Positions 50,427-59,544 of a stretch of 64,000 bases of DNA are shown one piece after another (the stretch's first letter is position 1; every line of letters begins with the position of its first letter). This stretch comes from JALCRY01 sp050946575. Its GTDB lineage: Bacteria; Bacillota; Clostridia; Peptostreptococcales; Anaerovoracaceae. The notes under the pieces are model-generated. The model was given only the letters and a program-made list of their open reading frames with translations. It was not told the DNA's origin and searched no databases. Both the position numbers and the translations under genes were made by a program. The stretch spans positions 98,775-162,774 of the forward strand of contig JBMNVB010000004.1 in the NCBI GenBank assembly GCA_050946575.1, read 5' to 3'.

Positions 50427-50429
50427 GAA

Positions 50430-51599
50430 ATGGTACATTTTAAAAACAAGGTATTCGTGCTGCTTTTGTGTGCCTCACTCGTAAGCGGCATGTTTTTGAT
50501 GACGATCGTCGAAAGGGGACTCGGATCACTCGGGATAGGACTCGTCACGATATCGGCTTCGAAATACAGCGACTATGAACAGATGTCGAAAACATACAAA
50601 AAAATCGATATGCTAAGGAACGACGTCGAATCGTATTATTACAAGAGCTACAGCGATCAGGCCCTGGAAGACGGAATGTGCAAGGGATTGGTAAATGCGC
50701 TCGGGGATCCGTATTCCGAATACATGACTAAAGAAGAGTACGAGGAATTCAAGATCTCTATGGGAAACGAATCATTCGAAGGCATCGGAGCGACGCTGTT
50801 TGAGAATGACGACGGCGATTTCGAGATCGAAAGCGTGACAGACGGCTCGCCGGCGCAGAAGGCCGGGCTCAGAGCCGGTGATATCATAAAGAAGGTGGAC
50901 GGGAAATCGTATGACACTCTGGACGAACTGGTGAGCCACATCCGCGGAAAATCGGGTACGACAGTTTCTGTCACATACAAGCGCGGGAGCAAAACGAGTA
51001 CGGTAAAGATTCAGAGGGCGAAGATAGTCGTAAATGCCGTTTCGTCTAAAGTCCTCAGCGGGAATTACGGTTACATCGATATCAATGAATTCAGCGAAGG
51101 ATCCGCAAAGGATTTCAGCAATGCACTTAACACAATGGAGAAAAAGAACGTGAAAGGACTGATAATAGACCTGCGTGACGATCCGGGCGGGTACGTTGAC
51201 GAATGCACGGATATCGCGGACGAGCTCCTTGACAGGGGAATGATCACATACATGGTCGATAAGAAAGGTAAATCGACAAAATACCGTTCGAAGAACGGAA
51301 AGACAGATCTGAATTATGTCATCCTCGTCAACAAGGGAAGCGCAAGCGCGTCTGAACTGCTGGCGGCGGCCGTACAGGACAACGAAGGAGGCGCTGTTGT
51401 CGGTACTAAGACTTACGGAAAGGGCGTAGTGCAGGGAACAGAGGAATTCAACGACGGTTCCGCGCTGAAACTGACCGTGGCGCAGTATTACTCGCCGGAC
51501 GGCCACGTTATCCAGAATAAGGGAGTCACGCCGGATTATGTGGTGAACGGGAGCGCGGCCCAGCTGAAAAAGGCGGAGCAGCTTCTCAATGCCATGTAG
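50430..51599 (+). CDS. S41 family C-terminal processing peptidase (CtpA-like)
   Basis: The 389-residue protein has an N-terminal membrane anchor (VFVLLLCASLVSGMFLM), a PDZ domain (IGATLFENDDGDFEIESVTD, about 110-190) and the S41 protease core. The catalytic Ser is in VNKGSASASELLAAAV (about 303) and the Lys in KTYGKGVVQG. It cleaves exported proteins from hydrophobic C-termini. Next to FtsEX and an M23 hydrolase it may tune cell-wall enzymes, a link known for Ctp proteases elsewhere but inferred here. It starts 3 nt after recJ. Confidence 0.95.
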   Translation: MVHFKNKVFVLLLCASLVSGMFLMTIVERGLGSLGIGLVTISASKYSDYEQMSKTYKKIDMLRNDVESYYYKSYSDQALEDGMCKGLVNALGDPYSEYMTKEEYEEFKISMGNESFEGIGATLFENDDGDFEIESVTDGSPAQKAGLRAGDIIKKVDGKSYDTLDELVSHIRGKSGTTVSVTYKRGSKTSTVKIQRAKIVVNAVSSKVLSGNYGYIDINEFSEGSAKDFSNALNTMEKKNVKGLIIDLRDDPGGYVDECTDIADELLDRGMITYMVDKKGKSTKYRSKNGKTDLNYVILVNKGSASASELLAAAVQDNEGGAVVGTKTYGKGVVQGTEEFNDGSALKLTVAQYYSPDGHVIQNKGVTPDYVVNGSAAQLKKAEQLLNAM

Positions 51600-51610
51600 G
51601 CCCGGTCTCA

Positions 51611-51639
51611 TTGCGCCGTTATTTGCGGAATGGTATAAT
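51611..51639 (+). promoter_or_regulatory. promoter of the YerC gene run
   Basis: TTGCGC (51611-51616), 17-nt spacer, TATAAT (51634-51639) with extended TGG. Confidence 0.7.
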
Positions 51640-51674
51640 ATTTCCTGATATACCGGGAACGTAAGGAGACTGTT

Positions 51675-51974
51675 ATGGCGTACAGATCAAAGCTTAAAAG
51701 CAAAGAAAACGACGAGCTTTTCAGAGCGATCCTCTCTCTTGAGAACGAAGAGGAATGTTACCGTTTTTTCGAGGATCTATGCACGATCAACGAGATACAG
51801 GCCATGTCGCAGCGCCTGCAGGTCGCTATGATGCTCAATGATCACGAAACGTATTCGGAGATAAAAAGCAAATCGAAGATCTCGACCGCGACCATAAGCA
51901 GGATAAACAGATGCCTGCATTACGGCGCCGACGGATACAAGACCGTTATTGACAGAATGAAGAAAGAGAAATAG
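51675..51974 (+). CDS. YerC/YecD family TrpR-related regulator
   Basis: The 99-residue protein has the TrpR-like HTH: CTINEIQAMSQRLQVAMML, then YSEIKSKSKISTATISRINRCL and YGADGYK near the end. This is the YerC/YecD signature. Members resemble TrpR but lack clear tryptophan-binding residues, and their targets are mostly unknown. It heads a long plus-strand run and has its own extended -10 promoter. A GC-rich hairpin without T run (51976-51996) separates it from the next gene. Confidence 0.93.
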   Translation: MAYRSKLKSKENDELFRAILSLENEEECYRFFEDLCTINEIQAMSQRLQVAMMLNDHETYSEIKSKSKISTATISRINRCLHYGADGYKTVIDRMKKEK

Positions 51975-52005
51975 CCTGCGCGGGCGCCCCCCGCGCCGAA
52001 CAGAA

Positions 52006-52554
52006 ATGGAAATATTCGTATACAGAGACCCGTCCGGACGGGAGATTTCGGACGGGTCGACTGACAGACTGACGGAAAGAGCATATAACCAGTGTTTCGG
52101 AGAACGTATGCCGGATATACTTCGCGAACGGGGCGGAAAGCCGTATTTCGCGGGATCCGACGTACATTTTTCTGTAAGCCACTCCGGCAGCATCATCGCG
52201 ATAGCGTTTTCCGGGTCGCGCGTGGGCATCGATATCCAGAAGGTCACTTCGAACAATATCCGGGGGATAGCGGAACGGTTCTTTCCCGAATGCGACCTCG
52301 AATATTTTTCGGCGCACGGCGATGATTCCTTTTTTGAAATATGGACGCGCAAGGAGGCGTATATTAAAATGCTCGGAGGATCCGTATTCACGGGCATCAG
52401 GAGATATCCCGTGACGGACGGAGAGCGCTTTCTTGATGTTATAGGCAGGGGAAGGGGAAAAGCATATATCAGTGAATTCAGCATTGGTGCGGGCGGCGTT
52501 TTCTGCGCGGCCGCCGGTGCATGCGAGACGATAGGAGTGAGCGATCTTGAGTAA
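52006..52554 (+). CDS. 4'-phosphopantetheinyl transferase, Sfp-like
   Basis: The 182-residue protein has VHFSVSHSGSIIAIAFS, then VGIDIQK with the metal-binding acidic residue and the WTRKEAYIKMLGG motif, the classic P-Pant transferase signature. It transfers the 4'-phosphopantetheine arm from CoA to carrier proteins. At this length it resembles small Sfp/AcpT forms. No polyketide or peptide synthetase is in the window, so acyl carrier protein or an unlinked system may be the target. The downstream exporter gene overlaps its 3' end by 8 nt. Confidence 0.9.
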   Translation: MEIFVYRDPSGREISDGSTDRLTERAYNQCFGERMPDILRERGGKPYFAGSDVHFSVSHSGSIIAIAFSGSRVGIDIQKVTSNNIRGIAERFFPECDLEYFSAHGDDSFFEIWTRKEAYIKMLGGSVFTGIRRYPVTDGERFLDVIGRGRGKAYISEFSIGAGGVFCAAAGACETIGVSDLE

Positions 52555-53467
52555 CGGCAGCGGAGCAAAACCATATTTAGCGGGCACGCTTTTTATTTTC
52601 CTCGTCGGGTTTTCTTTCCTGATGATCAAGCAGTGCGTCCCGTACGGCGATACGATGCAGATCATGACGTGGCGCTTTAATTTCGCGCTTATTGTTGTGA
52701 TAATAATGATGGCTGTAAATCACGTCAGTCTGAGATCTCTTTTTTCCGGAAAGAAGCTCGCGCTTCTCATCCCTGCGACGTTCTATACGCTCTGCCTGTC
52801 GCTCCAGACGGTCGGGATGAGATATACGACGACGGTGGAGGCGACGATCCTGTTTTCGACCTCTCCGCTTATCGTTTATATCATCGCGACGGTTTTCCTG
52901 AAGGAAAAGTCGACGCCGCTGCAGCTTATATCTATCGTATGTTCAGTCGGGTCTCTGATACTGCTCGAGGCTCTCGGAAATGATGTTTCTTTCAGTCCTC
53001 TCGGCACGACGATGCTGCTTCTCGCTTCTCTGTCAATGGCGCTGTACTCCGTATACGCCAGAAAATATACGGAACGCGGCACGCCGTTCGAGACCACGGC
53101 GATAATCGTAATAGAGGGATTCATCGGATTCAACGCATATCTCCTGATTTCATACATCAATGCAGGTGACATGGGAAGGTATATAGAGCCGGTGACGCAC
53201 ATGAAATTCACGTTCGCCGCGGCCTATCTCGGCATCTGCTGCATCATGCTGTCGGCGCAGCTCATGAATTACATGCTGCATCACCTGCAGGCTGTGAACG
53301 CGACGATATTCAGCAACGGCGGCACGATAGTCACGATAATAGCGGGCGCGGTCATACTCCACGAGCCGCTGACGCTCGGGATGATCGTCTGCGCCGCCGT
53401 GATCTTCGCTGCGATAATAATAATTTCCTCAGAGGGAGAAAAACTGAGAAGGAGGGGCTCTGATTGA
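52547..53467 (+). CDS. DMT superfamily (EamA) transporter
   Basis: The 306-residue protein has ten hydrophobic segments in two EamA repeats. The first runs from LAGTLFIFLVGFSFLMIKQ to IVYIIATVFLKE, and the second begins LGTTMLLLASLSMALYSVYA. Start TTG 52547 lies inside the end of the transferase gene, so the two are probably translationally coupled. Members export amino acids or other metabolites; substrate is unknown. Confidence 0.88.
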   Translation: MSNGSGAKPYLAGTLFIFLVGFSFLMIKQCVPYGDTMQIMTWRFNFALIVVIIMMAVNHVSLRSLFSGKKLALLIPATFYTLCLSLQTVGMRYTTTVEATILFSTSPLIVYIIATVFLKEKSTPLQLISIVCSVGSLILLEALGNDVSFSPLGTTMLLLASLSMALYSVYARKYTERGTPFETTAIIVIEGFIGFNAYLLISYINAGDMGRYIEPVTHMKFTFAAAYLGICCIMLSAQLMNYMLHHLQAVNATIFSNGGTIVTIIAGAVILHEPLTLGMIVCAAVIFAAIIIISSEGEKLRRRGSD

Positions 53468-53955
53468 AGGATATCCGCGATGCGGCGATGAGCTATATCG
53501 AACACAGGCCCCGCACGAAGAAGGAGATGCGCGATCATCTCGAGAAGAAAGGATACGAAGAGAACGAAATACAGGACGTCATCGCATTGATGGAAAAAGC
53601 GCACTATATGAGCGACGCGTCTTATTCCGCGCAGTTCATGAAGTACGGATTCGACAAGGGCTGGTCGTATTTCAGGGTGCGCATGGAGCTTGAAAAGCGC
53701 GGCGTCAGCGAGCAGGATATCGAGGCCGGCAGATTCGATTACGAGGACGAATACGATGTCGACATCGACGAGGAGGACGAAAAACGCGCGCTCGGGCTCG
53801 CCGAAAAATTCGCGGCAGCTGAAGATATCACGGACAGAAAGTCGATGGGGAAGCTGCAGCGGAGGCTCGCGGGCTTCGGCTACGGCAGATCGACTATTTA
53901 TCATGTAACGGAAACGATATACAATAGATACGGAAAGGAAGATCCGTATGACTGA
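53464..53955 (+). CDS. recX: RecX family regulatory protein
   Basis: The 163-residue protein has three-helix RecX repeats: AMSYIEHRPRTKKEMRDHLEKKGYEENEIQ, then YMSDASYSAQFMKYGFDKGWSYFRVRMELEKRGVSEQDIE, and a final MGKLQRRLAGFGYGRSTIYHV. RecX modulates RecA filaments. recA is not in this window although it often lies near recX or after cinA. Start TTG 53464 overlaps the transporter stop; the end overlaps the next gene by 8 nt. Confidence 0.88.
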   Translation: MKDIRDAAMSYIEHRPRTKKEMRDHLEKKGYEENEIQDVIALMEKAHYMSDASYSAQFMKYGFDKGWSYFRVRMELEKRGVSEQDIEAGRFDYEDEYDVDIDEEDEKRALGLAEKFAAAEDITDRKSMGKLQRRLAGFGYGRSTIYHVTETIYNRYGKEDPYD

Positions 53956-54634
53956 GGACAGATTCACGAGGACGCGCACCCTGATCGGTGACGGAGGGAT
54001 CGAAAAACTGAGGAATGCGTCCGTGATCGTGTTCGGGCTCGGAGGAGTCGGCGGATACTGCACAGAAGCGCTCGCGAGAGCCGGGATCGGGACTCTGCAT
54101 ATAGTCGACAGCGACGTGATCGACATCACGAACCTGAACCGCCAGATAATAGCGACGATGGATACGGTCGGAAGGCGCAAGACAGACGTCATGGCCGAGC
54201 GCATCCGGTCGATAGATCCGGAAATAAAGGTGATAACGCACGATATTTTCTTTCTTCCGGAGAATTCGGACGAGATAGATTTCACGGGATCCGACTATGT
54301 TGTGGACGCAGTCGATACCGTGACAGCGAAGCTTGAAATAGCGTCCAGGGCAAAAGAGGCCGGCGTTCCTGTCATTTCATGCATGGGCACCGGAAACAGG
54401 ATGGACCCGTCGAAACTGATGATCACTGATATCAGCAAAACGCACACATGCGGCCTTGCAAAAGCAATGCGCAGGGGCGTGAGGTCAAGGGGCATCGGCA
54501 GCCTGAAGGTGCTGTTTTCTGAGGAAGTCCCCGTGAAGGCGGATCCCCCGGGCAGCAATTCGTTCGTGCCTCCCTCGGCCGGGCTCATGATCGCGGGAGA
54601 AGTCGTGCGCTGCATTATCGGTCAGGAGGATTAA
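53948..54634 (+). CDS. tcdA: tRNA threonylcarbamoyladenosine dehydratase (TcdA/CsdL), ThiF fold
   Basis: The 228-residue protein has the E1-like ATP site VFGLGGVGGYCTEALARAGIG (about 29-50), DSDVIDITNLNRQI, GRRKTDVMAERIRSIDPE, and the TcdA-type region VDAVDTVTAKLEI and GTGNRMDPSK. It cyclises t6A37 to ct6A in an ATP-dependent way. The length is a little short of E. coli TcdA because the C-terminal membrane part is missing, as is common in Bacillota. It overlaps recX. Confidence 0.92.
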   Translation: MTEDRFTRTRTLIGDGGIEKLRNASVIVFGLGGVGGYCTEALARAGIGTLHIVDSDVIDITNLNRQIIATMDTVGRRKTDVMAERIRSIDPEIKVITHDIFFLPENSDEIDFTGSDYVVDAVDTVTAKLEIASRAKEAGVPVISCMGTGNRMDPSKLMITDISKTHTCGLAKAMRRGVRSRGIGSLKVLFSEEVPVKADPPGSNSFVPPSAGLMIAGEVVRCIIGQED

Positions 54635-54637
54635 AGG

Positions 54638-54979
54638 ATGCCTGCAAAGGTCAGGGAAATAAATATCGAACGCGGCATGCCGACAGTCGAGACGGCCGTC
54701 AGGAATCTCGTGAACGGGCTCACTACCGCGAAGAGACAGGGCGCGAAGGCCGCCGTCGTCATACACGGATACGGTTCGAGCGGAGTCGGCGGGAAGATAA
54801 GACCCGCCGCGAGAGCGAAACTGCGAGCGCCGGAGCTGAGAGGCATCGTAAGAGACATCGTGCCCGGCGAGAAATGGTATGAAAGAAAACAGGAGTTCCT
54901 GGATATCTGCCCTTCGCTGAGAGAATTCAGCAGGGACATTGACGGGAACATGGGAATAACAGTGGTTTTACTGAGATAA
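54638..54979 (+). CDS. Smr domain protein
   Basis: The 113-residue protein is essentially one Smr domain (KVREINIERGMPTVETAVRN, then VVIHGYGSSGVGGKIR, a conserved HGxGxxxG-like loop, and a final GNMGITVVLL). Stand-alone Smr proteins are nucleases or RNA-binding factors; in MutS2 the domain nicks DNA and rescues collided ribosomes. This is a short stand-alone version whose substrate is unknown. It lies 3 nt after tcdA and 19 nt before the macrodomain gene. Confidence 0.82.
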   Translation: MPAKVREINIERGMPTVETAVRNLVNGLTTAKRQGAKAAVVIHGYGSSGVGGKIRPAARAKLRAPELRGIVRDIVPGEKWYERKQEFLDICPSLREFSRDIDGNMGITVVLLR

Positions 54980-54998
54980 GGAAAGGAGAAGGTGCGAT

Positions 54999-55490
54999 AT
55001 GAGTCTGAAAGCGATACAGGGAGATATCACTAAACTTAAGGTGGACGCGATCGTTAACGCGGCGAACGGATCGCTGCTCGGAGGCGGCGGAGTGGACGGC
55101 GCCATCCACAGAGCTGCGGGAAAGCAGCTCCTGGAAGAATGCAGGACGCTCGGCGGCTGCAATCCGGGCGAGGCTAAGATCACGAAGGGATATAACCTTC
55201 CGGCGAAATATGTCATCCACACTGTCGGCCCGATGTGGTACGGCGGGAAGAGCGGCGAAGCCGAGACGCTCGCGAACGCTTACAGAAACAGTCTTGAGCT
55301 CGCGGCCGAAAACGGCGTGAAATCTATCGCGTTCCCGGCGATATCCACAGGCGTTTACGGATATCCTAAAGACGAGGCTGCGGAGATCGCTGTGAGGACG
55401 GTGAAGGATTTCCTCAAAGATCACGACATGGATGTCACGCTCTGCGCGTTCAGCTATCAGGATCTGAAGAGATACGAAGCATTGATTTAG
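54999..55490 (+). CDS. macrodomain protein, O-acetyl-ADP-ribose deacetylase-like
   Basis: The 163-residue protein is a single macrodomain: IQGDITKLKVDAIVNAANGSLLGGGGVDGAIHRAAG, ECRTLGGCNPGEAKITKGYNLPAKYVIHTVGP, and FPAISTGVYGYPKDEAAEIA. These match the MacroD/YmdB class, with Asn residues and the glycine loop that bind ADP-ribose. It removes O-acetyl-ADP-ribose, ADP-ribose from proteins or nucleic acids, or ADP-ribose phosphates. The last fits the product of KptA encoded at 5335, a link discussed in the findings. Confidence 0.95.
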   Translation: MSLKAIQGDITKLKVDAIVNAANGSLLGGGGVDGAIHRAAGKQLLEECRTLGGCNPGEAKITKGYNLPAKYVIHTVGPMWYGGKSGEAETLANAYRNSLELAAENGVKSIAFPAISTGVYGYPKDEAAEIAVRTVKDFLKDHDMDVTLCAFSYQDLKRYEALI

Positions 55491-55499
55491 GAGAATCGG

Positions 55500-56801
55500 A
55501 TGGATTATATACTGTTTATTTGTGTTATCGCCGCCGTCGTCCTGCTCATAGTGATGATCGTTCGGGTGAGCGGGGTCAGACGGTCGGTCTCTGCTGACGT
55601 GGCCTCATCAATGCAGGACCTCGCGGAGAGGATCAGGCAGAGCGACCGCGACTCTTCGGAAATGCTTGACAAGCGTCTTGCGGAGACCGCGGATCTCCAG
55701 GACAAGCGCATAAGGGAAAACAATGAGAACATAGACCGCAGGCTGCAGGACATGTCGAAGCGCATAAGCGACATGGCCGTCGAGAACGAGCAGAAACTGG
55801 ATAATGTGCGAAAGACCATGGAAACAAGGATCAACGCACTGACGGAAGACAACAACAGACAGCTCGACAAAATGAGGGAGACCGTCGACGAGAAGCTGCA
55901 GAAGACATTGAATGACCGCATTTCGAAGTCTTTCGAGCTCGTGAACCAGCGCCTGCAGGACGTGACCGAGGGCATCGGCGCGATGAAGAACATCGCGAAG
56001 GATGTGAACGGTCTTTCGAACGTGCTCTCGAACGTGAAGACGCGCGGCATACTCGGGGAGGTGCAGCTCGGCGCGATCCTGAAGGAGATACTTTCTCCGG
56101 ATCAGTATGAGGAGAACGTGAATGTGACGGGGCGCGGCGAAAGAGTCGAGTTCGCCGTGAAATTCCCCGGCGAGGGATCGGAGGTCGTGTATCTTCCGAT
56201 AGACTCCAAATTCCCGGGCGAGACGTATCAGAAATACCGCGATGCTGTCGAGAGCGGAGATAAGAGCGAGATCGAGGCGGCAGGAAAGGCGCTTGACAAT
56301 GTAATAAAAAGCGAAGCCAAAGATATCAGTACTAAGTATATAGAGCCTCCGAAGACGACTGACTTCGCGATAATGTTCCTTCCGTTCGAGGGACTGTATG
56401 CGGAGGTCATTAACCGCGGGTTCGTGGAGACGCTCCAGCGCGACTACAAGGTAGTCATCGCGGGGCCGACGACGATGTCGGCGCTTCTGAATTCACTCCA
56501 GATGGGCTTCAAGACACTCGCGATACAGAAACACACGAGCGAGGTGTGGGACACGCTCGCCGCCGTAAAGACGGAGTTCGGGAATTTCCAGGAAGTGCTC
56601 ACGAAGACGCAGAAGAATCTCGATCAGGCGAGCGACAATCTCGGAAAGCTCATCGGAACGAGGACGAGAAAAATAAACAAGAAACTCGAAGACGTATCCA
56701 CCATGTCCGCCGCCGAAGCCGGAAGGATGCTCGGCACGGACGGTTTCGGCTCCACGGATGACGCCATAAGTGTCGATTTCGAGACAAAAGAGGATGACTG
56801 A
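55500..56801 (+). CDS. rmuC: DNA recombination protein RmuC
   Basis: The 433-residue protein has an N-terminal membrane helix (ILFICVIAAVVLLIVMIV), a long coiled coil (about 30-165, with IRENNENIDRRLQDMSKRI), and the RmuC nuclease-like domain: NVKTRGILGEVQLGAILKEIL, PIDSKFPGETYQKY, FAIMFLPFEGLYAEV and GPTTMSALLNSLQMGF. RmuC limits inversions at short repeats and acts near replication or segregation. Its stop overlaps the next start by 1 nt. Confidence 0.95.
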   Translation: MDYILFICVIAAVVLLIVMIVRVSGVRRSVSADVASSMQDLAERIRQSDRDSSEMLDKRLAETADLQDKRIRENNENIDRRLQDMSKRISDMAVENEQKLDNVRKTMETRINALTEDNNRQLDKMRETVDEKLQKTLNDRISKSFELVNQRLQDVTEGIGAMKNIAKDVNGLSNVLSNVKTRGILGEVQLGAILKEILSPDQYEENVNVTGRGERVEFAVKFPGEGSEVVYLPIDSKFPGETYQKYRDAVESGDKSEIEAAGKALDNVIKSEAKDISTKYIEPPKTTDFAIMFLPFEGLYAEVINRGFVETLQRDYKVVIAGPTTMSALLNSLQMGFKTLAIQKHTSEVWDTLAAVKTEFGNFQEVLTKTQKNLDQASDNLGKLIGTRTRKINKKLEDVSTMSAAEAGRMLGTDGFGSTDDAISVDFETKEDD

Positions 56802-57502
56802 TGAGTGTTTTTGCGATAGGCGACCTGCATCTCTCGCTCGGAGAAGATGTGGACAAGCCGATGGACATATTCGGACCCGGGTGGGTGGACCACGCGGACA
56901 GACTCGGCAATGCGTGGAAACAGCGCATTGCTGATTCGGATACCGTCATTATCTGCGGAGACGTGTCGTGGGGGATGAAACTCGAAAACGCGATGCCCGA
57001 TCTGAGATTCGTGAGCGGCCTTCCGGGCCACAAAGTCATTATAAAAGGAAACCATGACCTCTGGTGGCGCGGGATCAACAAGCTGAACGGGCTGTTTGAC
57101 AATATAACTTTTATTATAAACACCTGCTACAGAGTACCGGACAGTGATATAGTCATTGCAGGGACGCGCGGATGGATCTCGCCGGGGACCGAGGGCTTCG
57201 ACGCTCACGACAACACGATATACAACCGCGAGACGATGAGGCTGGAGCGTTCCCTTCAGGCCGCCGCGGCGACCGGAGCCGGCGATGTCATCGGAGTGAT
57301 GCACTACCCGCCGACGAACGAGAGAAAGCAGAGCTCAGCATTCACGAGACTGTTCGAGCAGTACGGCGCCAGGACAGTCGTATACGGACATCTGCACGGG
57401 AAGGAATCGTTCGGGAACGGAATAAAGGGCCACCTGAACGGCGTTGATTACAAACTCGTGTCACTCGATTATCTCGAGTGCGTGCCTGTTAAGATAAGAT
57501 AG
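56801..57502 (+). CDS. metallophosphoesterase
   Basis: The 233-residue calcineurin-like protein has all five motifs: GDLHLS (7-12), CGDVSWG, GNHDLWW, VMHYPP and GHLHGK. The motif order and size match small phosphoesterases seen beside rmuC or deoB in Clostridia. The substrate is unknown; cyclic nucleotides, phosphoproteins or nucleotides are possible. The gene is translationally coupled to rmuC. Confidence 0.92.
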   Translation: MSVFAIGDLHLSLGEDVDKPMDIFGPGWVDHADRLGNAWKQRIADSDTVIICGDVSWGMKLENAMPDLRFVSGLPGHKVIIKGNHDLWWRGINKLNGLFDNITFIINTCYRVPDSDIVIAGTRGWISPGTEGFDAHDNTIYNRETMRLERSLQAAAATGAGDVIGVMHYPPTNERKQSSAFTRLFEQYGARTVVYGHLHGKESFGNGIKGHLNGVDYKLVSLDYLECVPVKIR

Positions 57503-57512
57503 GAGGATCCGC

Positions 57513-58688
57513 ATGATCAAAAGAGCAGTCATCATAGTTACAGACAGTCTCGGGATCGGAGCCCTCCCTGACGCGGCGCGGTTCGGAGACGAGGGAGCGG
57601 ATACGCTCGGACATATCCTTGACCGTGTACCCGGTCTCAATATCCCGAATCTGAGGAGGCTCGGATTCGGAAATATAGAGGGGGCCGCCGGAGGACGTCT
57701 GAAGGTCGGGAGCCCGCAGGGCGCGTTCGGAAGATGCCGCGAGGAATCTGCGGGCAAGGATACGATAACGGGCCACTGGGAGATCGCCGGGATCTATACG
57801 GAAAAACCGTTCCGCACATATCCTGACGGGTTCCCGGAGGAATTCATAAAGCAGTTCGAAGGCGAGATAGGCACGGAAGTGCTCGGGAACTATCCCGAAT
57901 CCGGTACTGTCATCATAGACAAACTCGGTCCGGAGCATGAGCGGACAGGAAAGCCTATCGTCTACACGTCAGCAGACAGCGTGTTCCAGATTGCAGCGAA
58001 TACTGACGTGATACCGCTTGAGCGGCTGTATGAGATCTGTCTGACCGCGCGCCGCCTTCTCCGCGGCGAGTGGGCGTGCGGCCGAGTCATCGCGAGGCCA
58101 TATATTATAAAAGACGGAAAGCGCGTTAGGACAGCCGACAGGCGCGATTACGCCGTATCGCCTCCCGAAGAGACGCTGCTCGACAGGATCAAAAATGCAG
58201 GAAAAACAGTTTGCGCTGTCGGGAAGATCCATGATATTTTCAATGGGAAGGGGATAACGGAATCGATCCACACTGTGAGCAATATGGACGGCGTAGACAG
58301 GACTCTGGAAGCGATGCGGAAAGATTTCAGCGGCCTCATTTTCACGAATCTTGTCGAGTTCGATTCCCTGTACGGCCACAGGCGCGATCCTGAAGGCTAT
58401 GCGAAGGCGATAGAGGAGTTCGACGCGAGGATCCCCGAGATCGAAGCCGCGGCAGGTGACACTGACGCGATATTCATCTGCTCCGACCACGGCAACGACC
58501 CCGTGCACAGCGGGTTCGACCACACCCGCGAATATATTCCGGTGACCGTTTTCGGAAAGGAGATCAGGCCGGGTGCGGACATCGGGACGAGACATTCGTA
58601 CGCGGATATCGGCTCCACCGTCGCCGACATGCTCGGGACTGAGCCGACGCCCGAAGGCGTGAGCTTCAGAAGTGAGATAATAAAATAA
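57513..58688 (+). CDS. deoB: phosphopentomutase
   Basis: The 391-residue protein has the alkaline-phosphatase-superfamily metal sites: VTDSLGIGALPDAARFGDEGADT, the phospho-acceptor Thr in KDTITGHWEIAG (about 85-95), CSDHGNDP and FDHTREYIPV. It interconverts ribose-1-phosphate or deoxyribose-1-phosphate with the 5-phosphate. That feeds nucleoside sugars released by the phosphorylase at 59545 into central metabolism. RBS AGGAGG is strong. Confidence 0.97.
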   Translation: MIKRAVIIVTDSLGIGALPDAARFGDEGADTLGHILDRVPGLNIPNLRRLGFGNIEGAAGGRLKVGSPQGAFGRCREESAGKDTITGHWEIAGIYTEKPFRTYPDGFPEEFIKQFEGEIGTEVLGNYPESGTVIIDKLGPEHERTGKPIVYTSADSVFQIAANTDVIPLERLYEICLTARRLLRGEWACGRVIARPYIIKDGKRVRTADRRDYAVSPPEETLLDRIKNAGKTVCAVGKIHDIFNGKGITESIHTVSNMDGVDRTLEAMRKDFSGLIFTNLVEFDSLYGHRRDPEGYAKAIEEFDARIPEIEAAAGDTDAIFICSDHGNDPVHSGFDHTREYIPVTVFGKEIRPGADIGTRHSYADIGSTVADMLGTEPTPEGVSFRSEIIK

Positions 58689-58700
58689 CCGGAGGCATCA

Positions 58701-59540
58701 ATGCTGAAAGTCAGTCTGATAAGCGATATCGATGAATACGACAGTGTGCTGCATGAATTCACGCGGCGCCAGATAAAGGATCATCCCATAAATATGTATG
58801 AATGCCACGACGGCGTCTATCTCATGTGCCTTGATCTGATAGATGTGACCGTCCCGGATGCTGATCCGTCGCAGCTCGTGATCTGCCTTTCGGAGGATTC
58901 TCTCCTGTTCTTCTGCGAGAACGCCGGAGTGAGAGACAGAGTGAACGCTCTGATCTCGGAGGTCGGGACGACCGGAAAAGACGAGTCCCTGGTGCTGTAC
59001 GATTTCCTGGCTGAACTTACGAAGAATGACGTGGACAGCATAGAGAAGATAGAGGACGATCTGAACGAGCTCGAGGAAAATATCGTCGAGAAGCACGATA
59101 CGAGCGATCCGGGGGATCTCAGAAAGATCCGGGGAGAGATAAGAGGACTCAGGAGATATTATGATGAACTCGATATCATCGGAGACGCTCTCGTTGAGAA
59201 TGAACTCGGGATAATACCGGACAGCATGATGCGCCGCTTCGGCATCTTCCACGACAGAGTGGAGCGCATGAGCGCGCTGGTGCGCGAGCTTCGCGAATAT
59301 TCCACGCAGGTGCGCGAAGCGTATCAGTCGCAGATCGACATCGAGCAGAATAATATAATGAAGGTGTTCACGATAATTTCGGGGATATTCCTTCCCCTTA
59401 CATTGCTTGTCGGATGGTACGGCATGAATTTCAGCATGCCGGAGTTCACCTGGAAATACGGCTACGCGGGCGTGATAGTCGCAAGTATCGCGATCGTAAT
59501 AATATGTGTGGTATTTTTCAGGAAGAAGAAATGGATGTAG
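58701..59540 (+). CDS. CorA family magnesium transporter
   Basis: The 279-residue protein has a cytoplasmic alpha/beta domain and long helices (about 90-225). Two C-terminal membrane helices flank the selectivity motif GMN (WYGMNFSMPEFTW, about 240-252), and a basic tail KKKWM follows. It forms a pentameric divalent-cation channel. It is shorter than E. coli CorA but normal for the Bacillota type. Its position between deoB and pdp is odd: phosphopentomutase needs divalent metal, so a functional link is conceivable. Confidence 0.93.
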   Translation: MLKVSLISDIDEYDSVLHEFTRRQIKDHPINMYECHDGVYLMCLDLIDVTVPDADPSQLVICLSEDSLLFFCENAGVRDRVNALISEVGTTGKDESLVLYDFLAELTKNDVDSIEKIEDDLNELEENIVEKHDTSDPGDLRKIRGEIRGLRRYYDELDIIGDALVENELGIIPDSMMRRFGIFHDRVERMSALVRELREYSTQVREAYQSQIDIEQNNIMKVFTIISGIFLPLTLLVGWYGMNFSMPEFTWKYGYAGVIVASIAIVIICVVFFRKKKWM

Positions 59541-59544
59541 CGTT

